From: CBDCNH01 sp965219015
Lineage (GTDB): Bacteria > Pseudomonadota > Alphaproteobacteria > Rhodobacterales > Rhodobacteraceae
NCBI GenBank assembly: GCA_965219015.1
Contig: CBDCNH010000013.1
Location: forward strand, 620,001 to 684,000
Reading direction: 5' to 3'
Length of the DNA: 64,000 nt
Shown here: in pieces, positions 1-9,430 of the stretch
How the letters are laid out: each line of letters opens with the position of its first letter
Numbering within the stretch: position 1 is the stretch's first letter
The notes under the pieces: generated by a model
The model's database searches: none
What the model saw: the letters and a program-made list of their open reading frames with translations, nothing else
Told to the model about the DNA's origin: nothing
Program-made: the position numbers and the translations under genes

Positions 1-1
1 C

Positions 2-1045
2 GGCGAAGCGGTGGCGGCGCTCGGCGGCGAATGCACGGCACGGATCGATGCGGGCGGTGGGATCGCCTCGCGGAATCCCGAGGAGCTCCTCGAGATCTTC
101 ACCGACGGCGGCCTCGCGCGGTTCCACGGCGGCGGGCGCGGCGCGGGCGGGCGGCTCGACCATGCGCTCGCCGTCGCGGGCGTGCGCGGGACGGCGTCGG
201 GGCGGCTTGCGATGGGCTTCGCGCGCCTTGCCGTCGGGCGTACGAGCGTGATCGTCGATGCGGCGGCGGCACCGCAGGGCGCTGCCTCGGCGGCGGCGCA
301 TGCCTCGACACTCGCGTTCGAGTTCACGTCCGCCCGGCGACAGCTCATCGTCAACTGCGGCTCGGGGCGCGCGTTCGGCCTGGACTGGTGGCGGGCGGGC
401 AGGGCCACTTCGTCGCATTCGACGCTCGGGATCGACGGCGTGTCGTCCTCCCGGCTCGCGGCAGGGCGGCGGGCACCGCGCGACGACCATGCCGAATGGT
501 TCGCCGACGGGCCGCGCTCCGTGCAGGCGCATCTGACGCGGGGCGGCGAGGGGCCGGCACTGGTGGCCGGGCACGACGGCTACGTCGCGACGCACGGGCT
601 GACGCACGTCCGACGGCTCGGTCTTGCCTCCGATGGCCGGTCGCTCGCGGGGGAGGACACGCTCGGCGCGATGAACGCCGAGGACGCGCGGCGCTTCGAG
701 CGGCGCTTGCAGGAGATGCGGGCGGATGCGGTGCGCTATTCGGTGCGCTTCCACCTGCACCCCGATGTCGAGGCGGTCCTCGACCTCGGCGGACGGGCCG
801 TTTCGCTCACGCTGCTCAGCGGCGAGATCTGGGTGTTTCGCCACGACGGGCAGGCGGCGATGGCGCTGCAACCTTCCGTCTATCTCGACCCGCATCGCCC
901 GGCGCCGCGCGAGAGCCTGGCCATCGTGCTCACCGCGTCGGTCGCCGACTACGCGCACCGGGTGGGGTGGACGCTCGCCAAGGCGCAGGGTACGCCCACG
1001 CACATCCGCGATCTCGGGCCTGGCGACGACCCCGAGGACGCCTGA
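2..1045 (+). CDS. Heparinase II/III family protein (C-terminal part)
   Basis: Open reading frame running in from the left window edge, so the N-terminus is missing. About 347 codons remain. The sequence (for example FTSARRQLIVNCGS near residue 105, HAEWFADGPRSVQAHLTRGG near residue 160, and a late beta-rich VRFHLHPDVEAVLDL stretch) resembles the C-terminal beta-sandwich of heparinase II/III-like proteins, which are uronate polysaccharide lyases or related. In Rhodobacterales such a gene commonly precedes purH, as it does here with a 14-bp gap. Substrate cannot be inferred. The family call rests on pattern memory and gene order. Confidence 0.75.
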   Translation, partial: GEAVAALGGECTARIDAGGGIASRNPEELLEIFTDGGLARFHGGGRGAGGRLDHALAVAGVRGTASGRLAMGFARLAVGRTSVIVDAAAAPQGAASAAAHASTLAFEFTSARRQLIVNCGSGRAFGLDWWRAGRATSSHSTLGIDGVSSSRLAAGRRAPRDDHAEWFADGPRSVQAHLTRGGEGPALVAGHDGYVATHGLTHVRRLGLASDGRSLAGEDTLGAMNAEDARRFERRLQEMRADAVRYSVRFHLHPDVEAVLDLGGRAVSLTLLSGEIWVFRHDGQAAMALQPSVYLDPHRPAPRESLAIVLTASVADYAHRVGWTLAKAQGTPTHIRDLGPGDDPEDA

Positions 1046-1059
1046 TCCCGGGGGCTGCC

Positions 1060-2631
1060 GTGACCGATCTCGTGCCGCTCCGGCGGGCGTTCCTGTCCGT
1101 ATCCGACAAGACCGGGCTCACGACGCTGGCGCGGGATCTCGCGGACCGCGGCGTCGAGCTCGTCTCCACCGGCGGCACGGCGGCGCATCTGCGCGCCGCG
1201 GGGCTCGCGGTGCGCGAGGTGGCCGATGTCACCGGCTTCCCCGAGATGATGGACGGGCGGGTGCGGACGCTGCATCCGGCGGTGCATGGCGGGCTCCTCG
1301 CGCGGCGCGACGACGCGGGACATCTCGCGGCGATGGCGGCGCACGGGATCGCTCCGATCGACCTCGTGGTGAGCAACCTCTACCCTTTCGAGGCGACGGT
1401 CGCGGCGGGCGCGGACATGGCTGAGGCCATCGAGATGATCGACATCGGCGGGCCCGCGATGATCCGGTCGGCGGCGAAGAATCACGCCTTCGTGGCGGTG
1501 GTGGTGGACGTGGAGGACTACGCGGCGCTCGCCGCCGAGCTGGCCGGGACGGGTGGGGCCACGCGGGCCGCGTTTCGTGCCGGGCTGGCGCTGACGGCGT
1601 TCGGGCGGACGGCGGCCTACGACGCGGCAGTGTCGGGCTGGCTCGCGGACGCGATCGGCGAGGCGGCGCCGCGGCGGCGGGCGATCGCGGGACGGCTTGC
1701 GGAGGCGCTTCGCTACGGCGAGAACCCGCATCAGGCCGGAGCCTTCTACGCCGACGGCAGCGGCGACGGGCTCGCGGCGGCGCGCCAGTGGCAGGGCAAG
1801 GCGCTGAGCTGGAACAACATCAACGACACCGACGCTGCCTGGGAGCTCATCGCCGACCTCGGCGACGATCCCGCCTGCGTCATCGTCAAGCACGCCAACC
1901 CCTGCGGTGCGGCGGTGGGTGCCACGGTCGCGGAGGCCTACGGCCACGCCTTCGACTGCGACCGGACCTCGGCCTTCGGCGGCATCGTCGCGGTCAACCG
2001 CCCGCTCGACCGGGCGACGGCGGAGGCGGTGGCGGGCGTGTTCACCGAGGTCGTGATCGCGCCGGACGCGGACAGGGATGCGCGGGCGGTGTTCGCCGCG
2101 AGGCCGAACCTGCGGCTCCTGACGTTGCCGCTGCGGGCCGCCGGCCCCGCGCGAACGGTGCGGCAGGTGCGGGGCGGGTTCCTGGTGCAGGATCGCGATG
2201 CCGCGCTCTTCGGGCCGGACCTGCGCGTCGTGAGCAGGCGCGACGCGGACCCGCGCGAGATGGCGGACCTGCGGTTCGCCTGGAGCGTCGCCAAGCACGT
2301 GAAGTCGAACGCCATCGTGTTCGCGAAGGACCGCGCCACCGTCGGCGTCGGCGCGGGCCAGATGAGCCGCGTGGACGCCACCCGGATCGCGGCGAGGAAG
2401 GCGGCGGATGCCGCGGGCGCGCTCGGCCGCGAGGTGCCGCTGACGGCGGGATCGGTCGCGGCATCGGATGCGTTCTTCCCGTTCGCGGACGGGATCGAGG
2501 CGCTGGCGGAGGCGGGCGCCACGGCGGTGATCCAGCCGGGCGGATCGGTCCGCGACGCCGAGGTGATCGCGGCCGCGGACCGGGCGGGGCTCGCGATGGT
2601 GTTCACCGGCATCCGCCATTTCCGGCACTAG
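1060..2631 (+). CDS. purH: Bifunctional AICAR transformylase / IMP cyclohydrolase
   Basis: PurH performs the last two steps of purine synthesis: formylation of AICAR with 10-formyl-THF, then ring closure to IMP. The start is GTG (reads VTDLVPLRRAFLSVSDKTG), giving 523 aa, close to the usual 520-530. The N-terminal MGS-like cyclohydrolase domain shows SVSDKTGL, STGGTA, GRVKTLHP-type GRVRTLHPAVHGG and SNLYPF. The transformylase domain follows, with the KHANPCGAA motif at Lys277-His278 and RYGENPHQ before it. It is followed one base later by lspA, so the two are probably co-transcribed. The reading frame is open further upstream, but homology begins at this GTG. Confidence 0.97.
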   Translation: MTDLVPLRRAFLSVSDKTGLTTLARDLADRGVELVSTGGTAAHLRAAGLAVREVADVTGFPEMMDGRVRTLHPAVHGGLLARRDDAGHLAAMAAHGIAPIDLVVSNLYPFEATVAAGADMAEAIEMIDIGGPAMIRSAAKNHAFVAVVVDVEDYAALAAELAGTGGATRAAFRAGLALTAFGRTAAYDAAVSGWLADAIGEAAPRRRAIAGRLAEALRYGENPHQAGAFYADGSGDGLAAARQWQGKALSWNNINDTDAAWELIADLGDDPACVIVKHANPCGAAVGATVAEAYGHAFDCDRTSAFGGIVAVNRPLDRATAEAVAGVFTEVVIAPDADRDARAVFAARPNLRLLTLPLRAAGPARTVRQVRGGFLVQDRDAALFGPDLRVVSRRDADPREMADLRFAWSVAKHVKSNAIVFAKDRATVGVGAGQMSRVDATRIAARKAADAAGALGREVPLTAGSVAASDAFFPFADGIEALAEAGATAVIQPGGSVRDAEVIAAADRAGLAMVFTGIRHFRH

Positions 2632-2632
2632 G

Positions 2633-3103
2633 ATGCGCCTCGTCGCCATCGTCGCGGGCGTGGTCGTGGCGCTCGACCAGGCGTCGAAGTACGTCGTCGT
2701 GCATCTCCTGCACCTCGACCTGCGGCGCGCCATCGACGTGTGGCCGCCCTACCTCAATCTTCGCATGGCCTGGAACGACGGGGTGAACTTCGGGCTCTTC
2801 GGCAACGAGGCGGCTCTGGTGCGCTGGGGGCTCGTGGCGGTCGCGCTGGCGATCTCGGCCTGGATCTGGCGCTGGATCGCGCAGGGGCGGCATCCGCCGC
2901 TGGTGCGCGCGGCGGCGGGGCTGGTGATCGGCGGCGCGCTCGGCAACGCGCTCGACCGGGTGATCTACGGCGCGGTCGCGGACTTCCTCAACATGTCGTG
3001 CTGCGGCATCCGCAACCCGTTCGCCTTCAACGGTGCGGATGTCGCGATCTTTGCCGGTGCGCTCGGGCTGGTGCTGCTGGCGGGTCGCGCGAAGACCGCG
3101 TGA
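2633..3103 (+). CDS. lspA: Lipoprotein signal peptidase (signal peptidase II)
   Basis: LspA is the inner-membrane aspartyl protease that cleaves the signal peptide of prolipoproteins in front of the lipidated cysteine. It is 156 aa, the normal length, with four hydrophobic segments. The two catalytic aspartates are visible as Asp108 in GNALDR and Asp136 in FNGAD. ATG starts one base after the purH stop. The next gene downstream is a lipoprotein, which would be a substrate, though this adjacency need not be functional. Confidence 0.95.
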   Translation: MRLVAIVAGVVVALDQASKYVVVHLLHLDLRRAIDVWPPYLNLRMAWNDGVNFGLFGNEAALVRWGLVAVALAISAWIWRWIAQGRHPPLVRAAAGLVIGGALGNALDRVIYGAVADFLNMSCCGIRNPFAFNGADVAIFAGALGLVLLAGRAKTA

Positions 3104-3156
3104 CGCGCGAGGGCGGGTGCGGTAGACACGGGTCGAGTTCGGGCCGGGGAGGGCGG

Positions 3157-3684
3157 ATGCGACTGCGGGCGGGCATTGCGGCGGGGCTGGCGGCGGCGGC
3201 GGTGCTCGGCGCCTGCGGGTCGAGCGACCAGCCGCGGCTCCTCAACCTGCGCGCCTCGGGGCCGGGGCCCGACGAATTCGGCGTGCTGCCCTCGAAGCCA
3301 CTCGAGATCCCCGCGAGCATCGGCGCGCTGCCGGCACCGACGCCGGGCGGTCGCAACCTCACCGACCCCACGCCCAACGCCGACGCGGTCGCGGCGCTCG
3401 GCGGTCGCGCGGGCGCAGGATCGCCGCCCGCCGCGGACGGAGCACTTCTCGCGAGCGCCACGCGCTACGGCACCGACCCAGCCATCCGGCCGAGGCTGGC
3501 TTCGGCGGATCTCGCGTACCGGCAAGCCAACGACGGCCGGCTTCTCGAGCGGATCTTCAACGTCAACGTCTACTACAAGGCCTACGCGCCGCTGGCGCTC
3601 AACCAGTACGCCGAGCTCGAGCGCTGGCGACGGCTCGGCGTGCGGACCAACGGCGCCCCGCCACCGCCCGTGATCAGACGCTGA
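3157..3684 (+). CDS. DUF3035 family lipoprotein (BamF-like)
   Basis: A 175-aa outer-membrane lipoprotein candidate. Residues 1-20 form a short signal with lipobox LGAC and Cys20. The mature part is proline-rich (EFGVLPSKPLEIPASIGALPAP) and then contains a basic, aromatic C-terminus. This matches DUF3035, a family found after lspA in Rhodobacterales and sometimes labelled as the BAM-complex subunit BamF. The BamF link is knowledge of annotation usage, not something the sequence proves. ATG at 3157 was chosen because it begins the signal peptide; the frame is open upstream. Confidence 0.75.
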   Translation: MRLRAGIAAGLAAAAVLGACGSSDQPRLLNLRASGPGPDEFGVLPSKPLEIPASIGALPAPTPGGRNLTDPTPNADAVAALGGRAGAGSPPAADGALLASATRYGTDPAIRPRLASADLAYRQANDGRLLERIFNVNVYYKAYAPLALNQYAELERWRRLGVRTNGAPPPPVIRR

Positions 3685-3780
3685 CGGCCAAAGCGCCGCA
3701 TGTCACATCCCCGTGCCCCCGGTTGTCGCGGCACGGATGAAGTGGTGCTCTGTCCCGTCGCATTTGCCGAGGACCGCCCG

Positions 3781-5166
3781 ATGCACCGCCTGACCTTCCC
3801 CGCAGCCGCCTGCCTGACCGTATTCGCCCTGCCGGCCCTCGGTGAGGCGGTGACCGACTTCACCCTGCCGAACGGCCTCGAGGTCGTGGTCATCGAGGAC
3901 CACCGTGCGCCGGTCGTGACCCAGATGGTCTGGTACCGGGTCGGATCGGCGGACGAGGTGCCGGGCAAGTCCGGCATCGCGCACTTCCTCGAGCACCTGA
4001 TGTTCAAGGGCACCGACACGATGAAGCCCGGCGAGTTCTCGGCGACCGTGTCGGCCAACGGCGGCAACGACAACGCGTTTACCTCCTACGACTACACCGC
4101 CTATTTCGAGACCGTGGCCGCCGACCGGCTCGATCTCGTCATGGGGCTCGAGGCGGACCGGATGCGGCATCTGAAGCTCCCCGAACAGGACGTGCTCACG
4201 GAGCGCAAGGTGATCCTCGAGGAGCGCAACCAGCGCATCGAGAACGACCCTGGCGCGCTCTTCGGCGAGCAGAGGAACGCGGCGCAGTACCTCAACCACC
4301 ACTACGGCATCCCGATCATCGGCTGGAAGCAGGAGATGGAAGGGCTGACGCGCGCGGATGCGCTGGCGTGGTACCGCACGTACTACGCGCCCAACAACGC
4401 GATCCTCGTCGTGGCAGGCGACGTGACGCCGGACGCGGTGAAGGCGCTCGCCGAGACGCATTACGGGCCGCTCGCGCCGACGCCGGGGCTCGCCCTGCGG
4501 GACCGCCCGTCCGAGCCGCCGCAGCGCGCCGAGCGCCGGCTGACGATGGAGGACGCCCGCGTGGCGCAGCCTTACGTGATCCGCACCTACCTCGCGCCGG
4601 AGCGCAATCCGGGCGACCAGAAGACTGCCGCCGCGCTGACGGTGCTGGCGGAGATCCTCGGCGGCAACAGCCAGACCTCGGTGCTCGGCCGCAAGCTGCA
4701 GTTCGAGAGCCGGCGGGCGCTCTACACGTCGGCGTTCTACGACGGCGATACGCTCGACCGGACGACCTTCGGCTTCGCCGTCGTGCCGATGGACGGCGAA
4801 AGCCTGCAGGCCGCCGAGGACGCGACCGACGCGGTCATCGCGCAGTTCCTGAAGGACGGCATCGACCCCGCCCAGTTCGCGCGGATCAAGACCGAGATGA
4901 AGGCGGGCGAGATCTATGCCAAGGACGACGTGCAGGGGCTGGCGCGGCGCTACGGCGAGGGGCTGGCGATCGGGCTCTCGATCGCGGACATCCAGGCGTG
5001 GCCCGACGTGCTCGCGGCGGTGACGCCGGAGGACGTGCTCGAGGCGGCGCACGAGGTCTTCGACCGCAGCCGCTCCGTGACGGGCTGGCTCATGCACGAC
5101 GACAGCGCGCCGCAACCGGTCAACGCCTCGGTAAGCCTGCCGGGCGGCGCGGGAGACGTCAAATGA
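3781..5166 (+). CDS. M16 family zinc metallopeptidase, active subunit
   Basis: A pitrilysin/processing-peptidase-like protein of 461 aa with an N-terminal signal peptide (MHRLTFPAAACLTVFALPALG), so probably periplasmic. The inverted zinc motif HFLEH is at residues 68-72 and the downstream Glu of the family lies in a region resembling LTERKVILEERNQR. The start at 3781 begins the signal peptide; an in-frame ATG at 3700 would add 27 residues without signal-like character. The stop overlaps the ATG of the following M16 gene, which lacks the zinc motif. Such active/inactive pairs usually form a heterodimer, as in mitochondrial processing peptidase. Confidence 0.92.
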   Translation: MHRLTFPAAACLTVFALPALGEAVTDFTLPNGLEVVVIEDHRAPVVTQMVWYRVGSADEVPGKSGIAHFLEHLMFKGTDTMKPGEFSATVSANGGNDNAFTSYDYTAYFETVAADRLDLVMGLEADRMRHLKLPEQDVLTERKVILEERNQRIENDPGALFGEQRNAAQYLNHHYGIPIIGWKQEMEGLTRADALAWYRTYYAPNNAILVVAGDVTPDAVKALAETHYGPLAPTPGLALRDRPSEPPQRAERRLTMEDARVAQPYVIRTYLAPERNPGDQKTAAALTVLAEILGGNSQTSVLGRKLQFESRRALYTSAFYDGDTLDRTTFGFAVVPMDGESLQAAEDATDAVIAQFLKDGIDPAQFARIKTEMKAGEIYAKDDVQGLARRYGEGLAIGLSIADIQAWPDVLAAVTPEDVLEAAHEVFDRSRSVTGWLMHDDSAPQPVNASVSLPGGAGDVK

Positions 5167-6485
5167 GCGCCTTCGCCAGGCTCTGCGCCGCGGCGGCAGC
5201 GGCCCTCGCGCTTGGCTCGCCCGCGCTTGCCGAGGTCGACATCACCGACGTGACATCGCCAGGCGGCATCCATGCCTGGCTCGTCGAGGAACATTCCCTG
5301 CCGTTCGTGTCGCTGGAGATCCGCTTCAAGGGAGGCGCGAGCCTCGATGCCGATGGCAAGCGCGGCGCCATCAACCTGATGACCGGGCTCCTCGAGGAAG
5401 GCGCCGCGGACCTCGACGCGCAGGGCTTCGCCGAGGCGAAGGAGGCCATCGCGACCTCGATCGGCTTCCGGCCGCGCGATGACAGCATCGCCGTCTCGGC
5501 GCAGTTCCTCACCGAAACGCGCGATGAGGCGGCCGAGCTGCTGCGGAAGTCGCTCGTCGAGCCGCGCTTCGACGCCGCCGCCATCGAGCGCGTGAAGGGC
5601 CAGGTGATCTCCGGCATCCAGTCCGACGCCCAGGATCCGCAGGCCATCGCGGGACGCACGTTCGACGCGACGGTGTTCGCCGACAGCCCCTACGGCTCGT
5701 CGCGCGACGGCACGGTTGCGAGCGTGGGGGCGCTGACCCGCGACGACCTCGTGGCGGCGAAGGACCGGGCGCTTGCGCGCGATCGCGTCTACGTCTCGGC
5801 CGTCGGCGACATCGACGCCGCGACGTTGGGCGAGCTTCTCGATCACGTGCTCGGCGGGCTGCCCGCGACGGGCGCGCCGATGCCGCCGCCTGTCGAGCCG
5901 GCGTTCGAGGGCGGCGTGACCACCGTGCCCTTCGAGACGCCGCAATCGGTCATCGCGTTCGGCCAGCCCGGCATCCCGCGCGAGGATCCCGATTTCTTCG
6001 CGGCCTACCTTCTGAACGACATCGTCGGCGGAAGCCGGTTCGGGTCGCGGCTGATGACGGAGGTGCGCGAGAAGCGCGGACTGACCTACGGCGTCTCGAC
6101 CTACCTCTTGCCGCTCGACCTCGCGGCGATCTGGATGGGCAACCTCGCCTCCGCCAACGCGAGCGCCGGAGAGGCCATCGAGGTGATCCGCGACCAGTGG
6201 GCGCGCGCCGCGAAGGAAGGCGTGACGCAGGCGGAACTCGATGCCGCGAAGACCTACCAGACCGGGTCGTTCCCGCTCAACTTCTCGGGGAACGGCAGCA
6301 TTGCCGATATTCTCGTGGGCTTCGAGATCGAGGGACTGCCGATCGATTACGCCCGGACCCGCAACGAGCGCATCGACGCGGTGACGCTCGCCGACGTGAA
6401 CCGGGTCGCGGCGCGGCTGATGCAGCCCGAGAAGCTGCGGTTCATCGTTGTGGGCGAGCCCGAGGGACTCCCGGCGGGCAACTGA
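5163..6485 (+). CDS. M16 family peptidase-like protein, inactive partner subunit
   Basis: A 440-aa secreted M16-fold protein with signal peptide (MSAFARLCAAAAAALALGSPALA). At the place where the partner has HFLEH this protein reads LMTGLLEEGA, so the zinc ligands are absent. The substrate-binding glycine-rich loop and the C-terminal REKRGLTYGVSTYL motif are kept, typical of non-catalytic subunits. ATG overlaps the upstream stop (ATGA), implying translational coupling and a roughly one-to-one complex. The role of the pair in the envelope is not known from sequence. Confidence 0.9.
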   Translation: MSAFARLCAAAAAALALGSPALAEVDITDVTSPGGIHAWLVEEHSLPFVSLEIRFKGGASLDADGKRGAINLMTGLLEEGAADLDAQGFAEAKEAIATSIGFRPRDDSIAVSAQFLTETRDEAAELLRKSLVEPRFDAAAIERVKGQVISGIQSDAQDPQAIAGRTFDATVFADSPYGSSRDGTVASVGALTRDDLVAAKDRALARDRVYVSAVGDIDAATLGELLDHVLGGLPATGAPMPPPVEPAFEGGVTTVPFETPQSVIAFGQPGIPREDPDFFAAYLLNDIVGGSRFGSRLMTEVREKRGLTYGVSTYLLPLDLAAIWMGNLASANASAGEAIEVIRDQWARAAKEGVTQAELDAAKTYQTGSFPLNFSGNGSIADILVGFEIEGLPIDYARTRNERIDAVTLADVNRVAARLMQPEKLRFIVVGEPEGLPAGN

Positions 6486-6527
6486 AAGCCTTCCTTCTGC
6501 GGTTGCATGCGTGCTAGGGGTGGGGGT

Positions 6528-8291
6528 ATGAACGCGCCCGCTCCCAACATGCGGCCTCCGATCCGCCAGCTTGATGAGGCGGTCGTCAATCGCATCGCGG
6601 CAGGAGAGGTCGTCGAGCGACCGGCGTCGGCGGTCAAGGAGCTCGTTGAGAACGCGCTCGACGCCGGCGCGCGGCGCATCGAGATCGGCTACGCCGACGG
6701 CGGCAAGTCCACGATCCGCGTAGCGGACGACGGGCATGGCATCGCGGCGTCGGACCTGACGCTGGCGCTGGCGCGGCACGCCACGTCGAAGATCGACGGC
6801 ACGGACCTGCTCGCGATCAACAGCTTCGGCTTCCGCGGAGAGGCGCTGCCGTCGATGGCGGCGGTCGGGCGGCTCACGCTCACGTCGCGCGTGGCGGGTG
6901 CGGCTGCCGCGACGCTGCATGTCGCCGGGGGACGGGCGGGGGCCGTTGGGCCGGCGGCGCTCGGGCGTGGCACCGTGGTCGAGCTTGGCGATCTCTTCTT
7001 CGCCACGCCCGCACGGCTGAAGTTCCTGCGAAGCGACCGGGCCGAAGCGATGGCGATCGCTGATGTGGTGCGGCGGCTTGCGATGGCGGTGCCTGGAACG
7101 GGATTCACGCTGACGGATTTCACGGGCGGGCACGAGCGGGCGATCTTCGCGGTCGAGCCGGAGGTCGGACCGGACGCGACGGCGCGGCGCCTGGCGGCGG
7201 TCCTTGGGGCGGCGTTCGCGGACAATGCCGAACCCGTTCGGGCGGAAGCCGACGGGCTCCGGATCACGGGTCTGGCGGGGTTGCCGACCTACTCGCGCGG
7301 TGCCGCGATCGCGCAGCATGTCTTCGTCAACGGGCGCCCGGTGACGGACAAGGTGCTCGTGGGCGCGCTGCGGGGCGCCTATCAGGGGATGCTGCCGCGC
7401 GGACGGCATCCGGTGGCGGCGCTCTATGTCGCGTGCCCGGCCGATCTCGTGGACGTCAACGTCCATCCGGCGAAGTCCGAGGTTCGGTTCCGCGATCCCG
7501 GCGTCGTGCGCGGGCTCGTCGTCTCGGGCGTCCGGCGCGCGCTGGCAGGACAGCGCGCCTCGACGACGGTCGGGGACGCGATGGTGGCGGCGTTCGAAAC
7601 TGGTAAGCTAGCATACCAGATGGAGCGTCCGCGGCAGCAGTCCTTTGCGCGACCGGGGTTCGGGTTCGCCGAGGCGGCACCGGTGTTCGAGCCGGCCGCG
7701 ACGCGCGAGGACGGCCCGCTCGGCGCGGTCCGGGCGCAGCTGCACGGGCTCTACATCGTCGCGCAGACGCCGGACGGCATCGTCATCGTGGACCAGCACG
7801 CGGCGCACGAGCGGCTGATGCTGGAGGGGTTGCTGGCGCAGGCCGCGGATGCGGGCGTCGCCGCGCAGGCGCTCCTCGTGCCGGAGATCGTGCCGGTCGC
7901 GGAGGCCGAGGCGGAGCGGCTCGCGGCGCTGGCGGACGAGCTCTCGCGGCTCGGGCTCGACGTGGAGCCGTTCGGGCAGGGAGCGGTCGCGGTGCGCGCG
8001 ACGCCGGCGCTCCTCGGGCCCTGCGACGCGGCGGCCCTCTTGCGCGATGTGCTCGACGAACTGGCCGACACCGGCGGCAGCACCGCGCTCGGCGCGCGGG
8101 TGGAGGCGGTGCTGTCGCGCATGGCCTGCCACGGCTCGGTGCGCGCCGGGCGGGCGCTCAAGGCGGACGAGATGAACGCGCTCCTGCGGCGCATGGAGAC
8201 GACGCCGCGCTCGGGGCAGTGCAACCACGGCCGGCCGACCTACGTGGCGCTGGCGCTCGCCGACATCGAGCGGCTCTTCGGGCGGCGATGA
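6528..8291 (+). CDS. mutL: DNA mismatch repair protein MutL (endonuclease type)
   Basis: MutL links MutS mismatch recognition to strand incision. The 587-aa protein has a GHKL ATPase head (IAAGEVVERPASAVKELVENALDAG; DDGHGI; GFRGEALPS). The C-terminal domain carries DQHAAHERLMLE, the DQHA(X)2E(X)4E metal motif of nicking MutL proteins, and a late GQCNHGRPTYV zinc-site motif. So this MutL should cut DNA itself, consistent with no Dam/MutH system. Start chosen at the ATG 6528; ATG 6549 (MRPPIRQLDEAVV) is the alternative. Its stop overlaps the rmuC ATG. A perfect 6-bp palindrome in a local A+T-rich patch at 7600-7619 lies in the linker. Confidence 0.95.
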   Translation: MNAPAPNMRPPIRQLDEAVVNRIAAGEVVERPASAVKELVENALDAGARRIEIGYADGGKSTIRVADDGHGIAASDLTLALARHATSKIDGTDLLAINSFGFRGEALPSMAAVGRLTLTSRVAGAAAATLHVAGGRAGAVGPAALGRGTVVELGDLFFATPARLKFLRSDRAEAMAIADVVRRLAMAVPGTGFTLTDFTGGHERAIFAVEPEVGPDATARRLAAVLGAAFADNAEPVRAEADGLRITGLAGLPTYSRGAAIAQHVFVNGRPVTDKVLVGALRGAYQGMLPRGRHPVAALYVACPADLVDVNVHPAKSEVRFRDPGVVRGLVVSGVRRALAGQRASTTVGDAMVAAFETGKLAYQMERPRQQSFARPGFGFAEAAPVFEPAATREDGPLGAVRAQLHGLYIVAQTPDGIVIVDQHAAHERLMLEGLLAQAADAGVAAQALLVPEIVPVAEAEAERLAALADELSRLGLDVEPFGQGAVAVRATPALLGPCDAAALLRDVLDELADTGGSTALGARVEAVLSRMACHGSVRAGRALKADEMNALLRRMETTPRSGQCNHGRPTYVALALADIERLFGRR

Positions 8292-9430
8292 TCGAGGTCG
8301 GGGGGCAGAGCCTGAACCTCACGGACCCGCGGCTCCTGGCGCTGGCGGCGGCGGTCGTGGTGCTGCTCCTTCTCCTGTTCATCCTCCGCGCGGCACGGCG
8401 CGCGGTCGCGACGGCGGTGCCGGTGATGGCCGAGATCGGGCGGCTCGGGGCGGTCGTGGGGCACCTGTCGGACGGACAGCAGCAGCTCGCCGGCGGGCTC
8501 CGCGCGGTCTCCGAGACGCAGGTGTCGGCGCAGGCGAAGCTCCTCGAGCTGATGGAGGCACGGCTGGCGGACGTCGGGCGGCGCGTCGGCGAGGATCTGG
8601 CGGGCTCGGCGACGCGGACGGCGCGAAGTCTTGGCGACCTGCAGCAGCGGCTCGAGACCATCGACCGGGCGCAGGCCAACATCGAGAAGCTCTCGGGCAA
8701 CGTGCTCGGGCTGCAGGACATCCTGTCCAACAAGCAGACCCGCGGCGCGTTCGGCGAGATCCAGCTCCACGACATCGTGGCGAAGGCGTTGCCGAAGGAT
8801 GCCTTCACCTGGCAGGCGGTGCTGTCGAACGGGCGTCGGGCGGACTGCCTCGTGCATCTGCCGAACCCGCCGGGGCCGATCGTCGTCGATGCGAAGTTCC
8901 CGCTCGAGGCCTACGAGGCGCTGCGCCGTGCCGCGACCGACCCTGAGCGCGCCGAGGCCGGGCGGGCGCTGCGGGCATCGGTCCGCAACCACGTCAAGGC
9001 GATCGCGGAGCGCTACATCCTCGACGGCGAGACTGCGGACGGCGCGATGCTGTTCCTGCCGTCGGAGGCGGTCTATGCCGAGTTGCACGCGAACTACCCC
9101 GAGGTCGTCCGCGAGGGCTTCGCGGCGCGGGTCTGGATCGTGTCGCCGACGACCTGCATGGCGGTCCTCAACACGATGCGCGCGGTGCTGAAGGACGCGC
9201 GGATGCGCGAGCAGGCGGGCGCGATCCGGCGCGAGCTGCACCTGCTGTCGGACGACCTGCGGCGGCTCGGCGAGCGCGTCGGCAAGCTCGACACGCATTT
9301 CGGCCAGGCGCAGCAGGACGTTCGTGATATCCTGATCTCGTCCGACAAGGCGGCGCGGCGCGCGGGACGGCTCGACTCGTTCGACTTCGAGGATCTCGCG
9401 CCCGACGCCCCGGCGAAAGCGCTCCGATGA
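8288..9430 (+). CDS. rmuC: DNA recombination protein RmuC
   Basis: A 380-aa membrane-anchored protein. Residues about 15-35 form one transmembrane helix (LLALAAAVVVLLLLLFIL), followed by a coiled-coil region (about 60-145) and the RmuC core, with NKQTRGAFGEIQL near residue 150 and VVDAKFPLEAYEAL near residue 200. RmuC proteins limit inverted-repeat-promoted rearrangements and have a nuclease-like fold. Overlap ATGA with mutL puts two DNA-maintenance genes in one transcript. Confidence 0.93.
   Translation: MIEVGGQSLNLTDPRLLALAAAVVVLLLLLFILRAARRAVATAVPVMAEIGRLGAVVGHLSDGQQQLAGGLRAVSETQVSAQAKLLELMEARLADVGRRVGEDLAGSATRTARSLGDLQQRLETIDRAQANIEKLSGNVLGLQDILSNKQTRGAFGEIQLHDIVAKALPKDAFTWQAVLSNGRRADCLVHLPNPPGPIVVDAKFPLEAYEALRRAATDPERAEAGRALRASVRNHVKAIAERYILDGETADGAMLFLPSEAVYAELHANYPEVVREGFAARVWIVSPTTCMAVLNTMRAVLKDARMREQAGAIRRELHLLSDDLRRLGERVGKLDTHFGQAQQDVRDILISSDKAARRAGRLDSFDFEDLAPDAPAKALR

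Noticed and set aside
4950..7466. 838-codon open frame on the minus strand
   Set aside because: Antisense to M16 and mutL genes; long antisense frames are expected in high-G+C DNA, and its sequence is Arg/His-rich without domains.
7600..7619. CTGGTA-N8-TACCAG palindrome in an A+T-rich patch within mutL
   Set aside because: It lies in the variable linker of mutL and is probably chance; no second copy or nearby promoter was seen.
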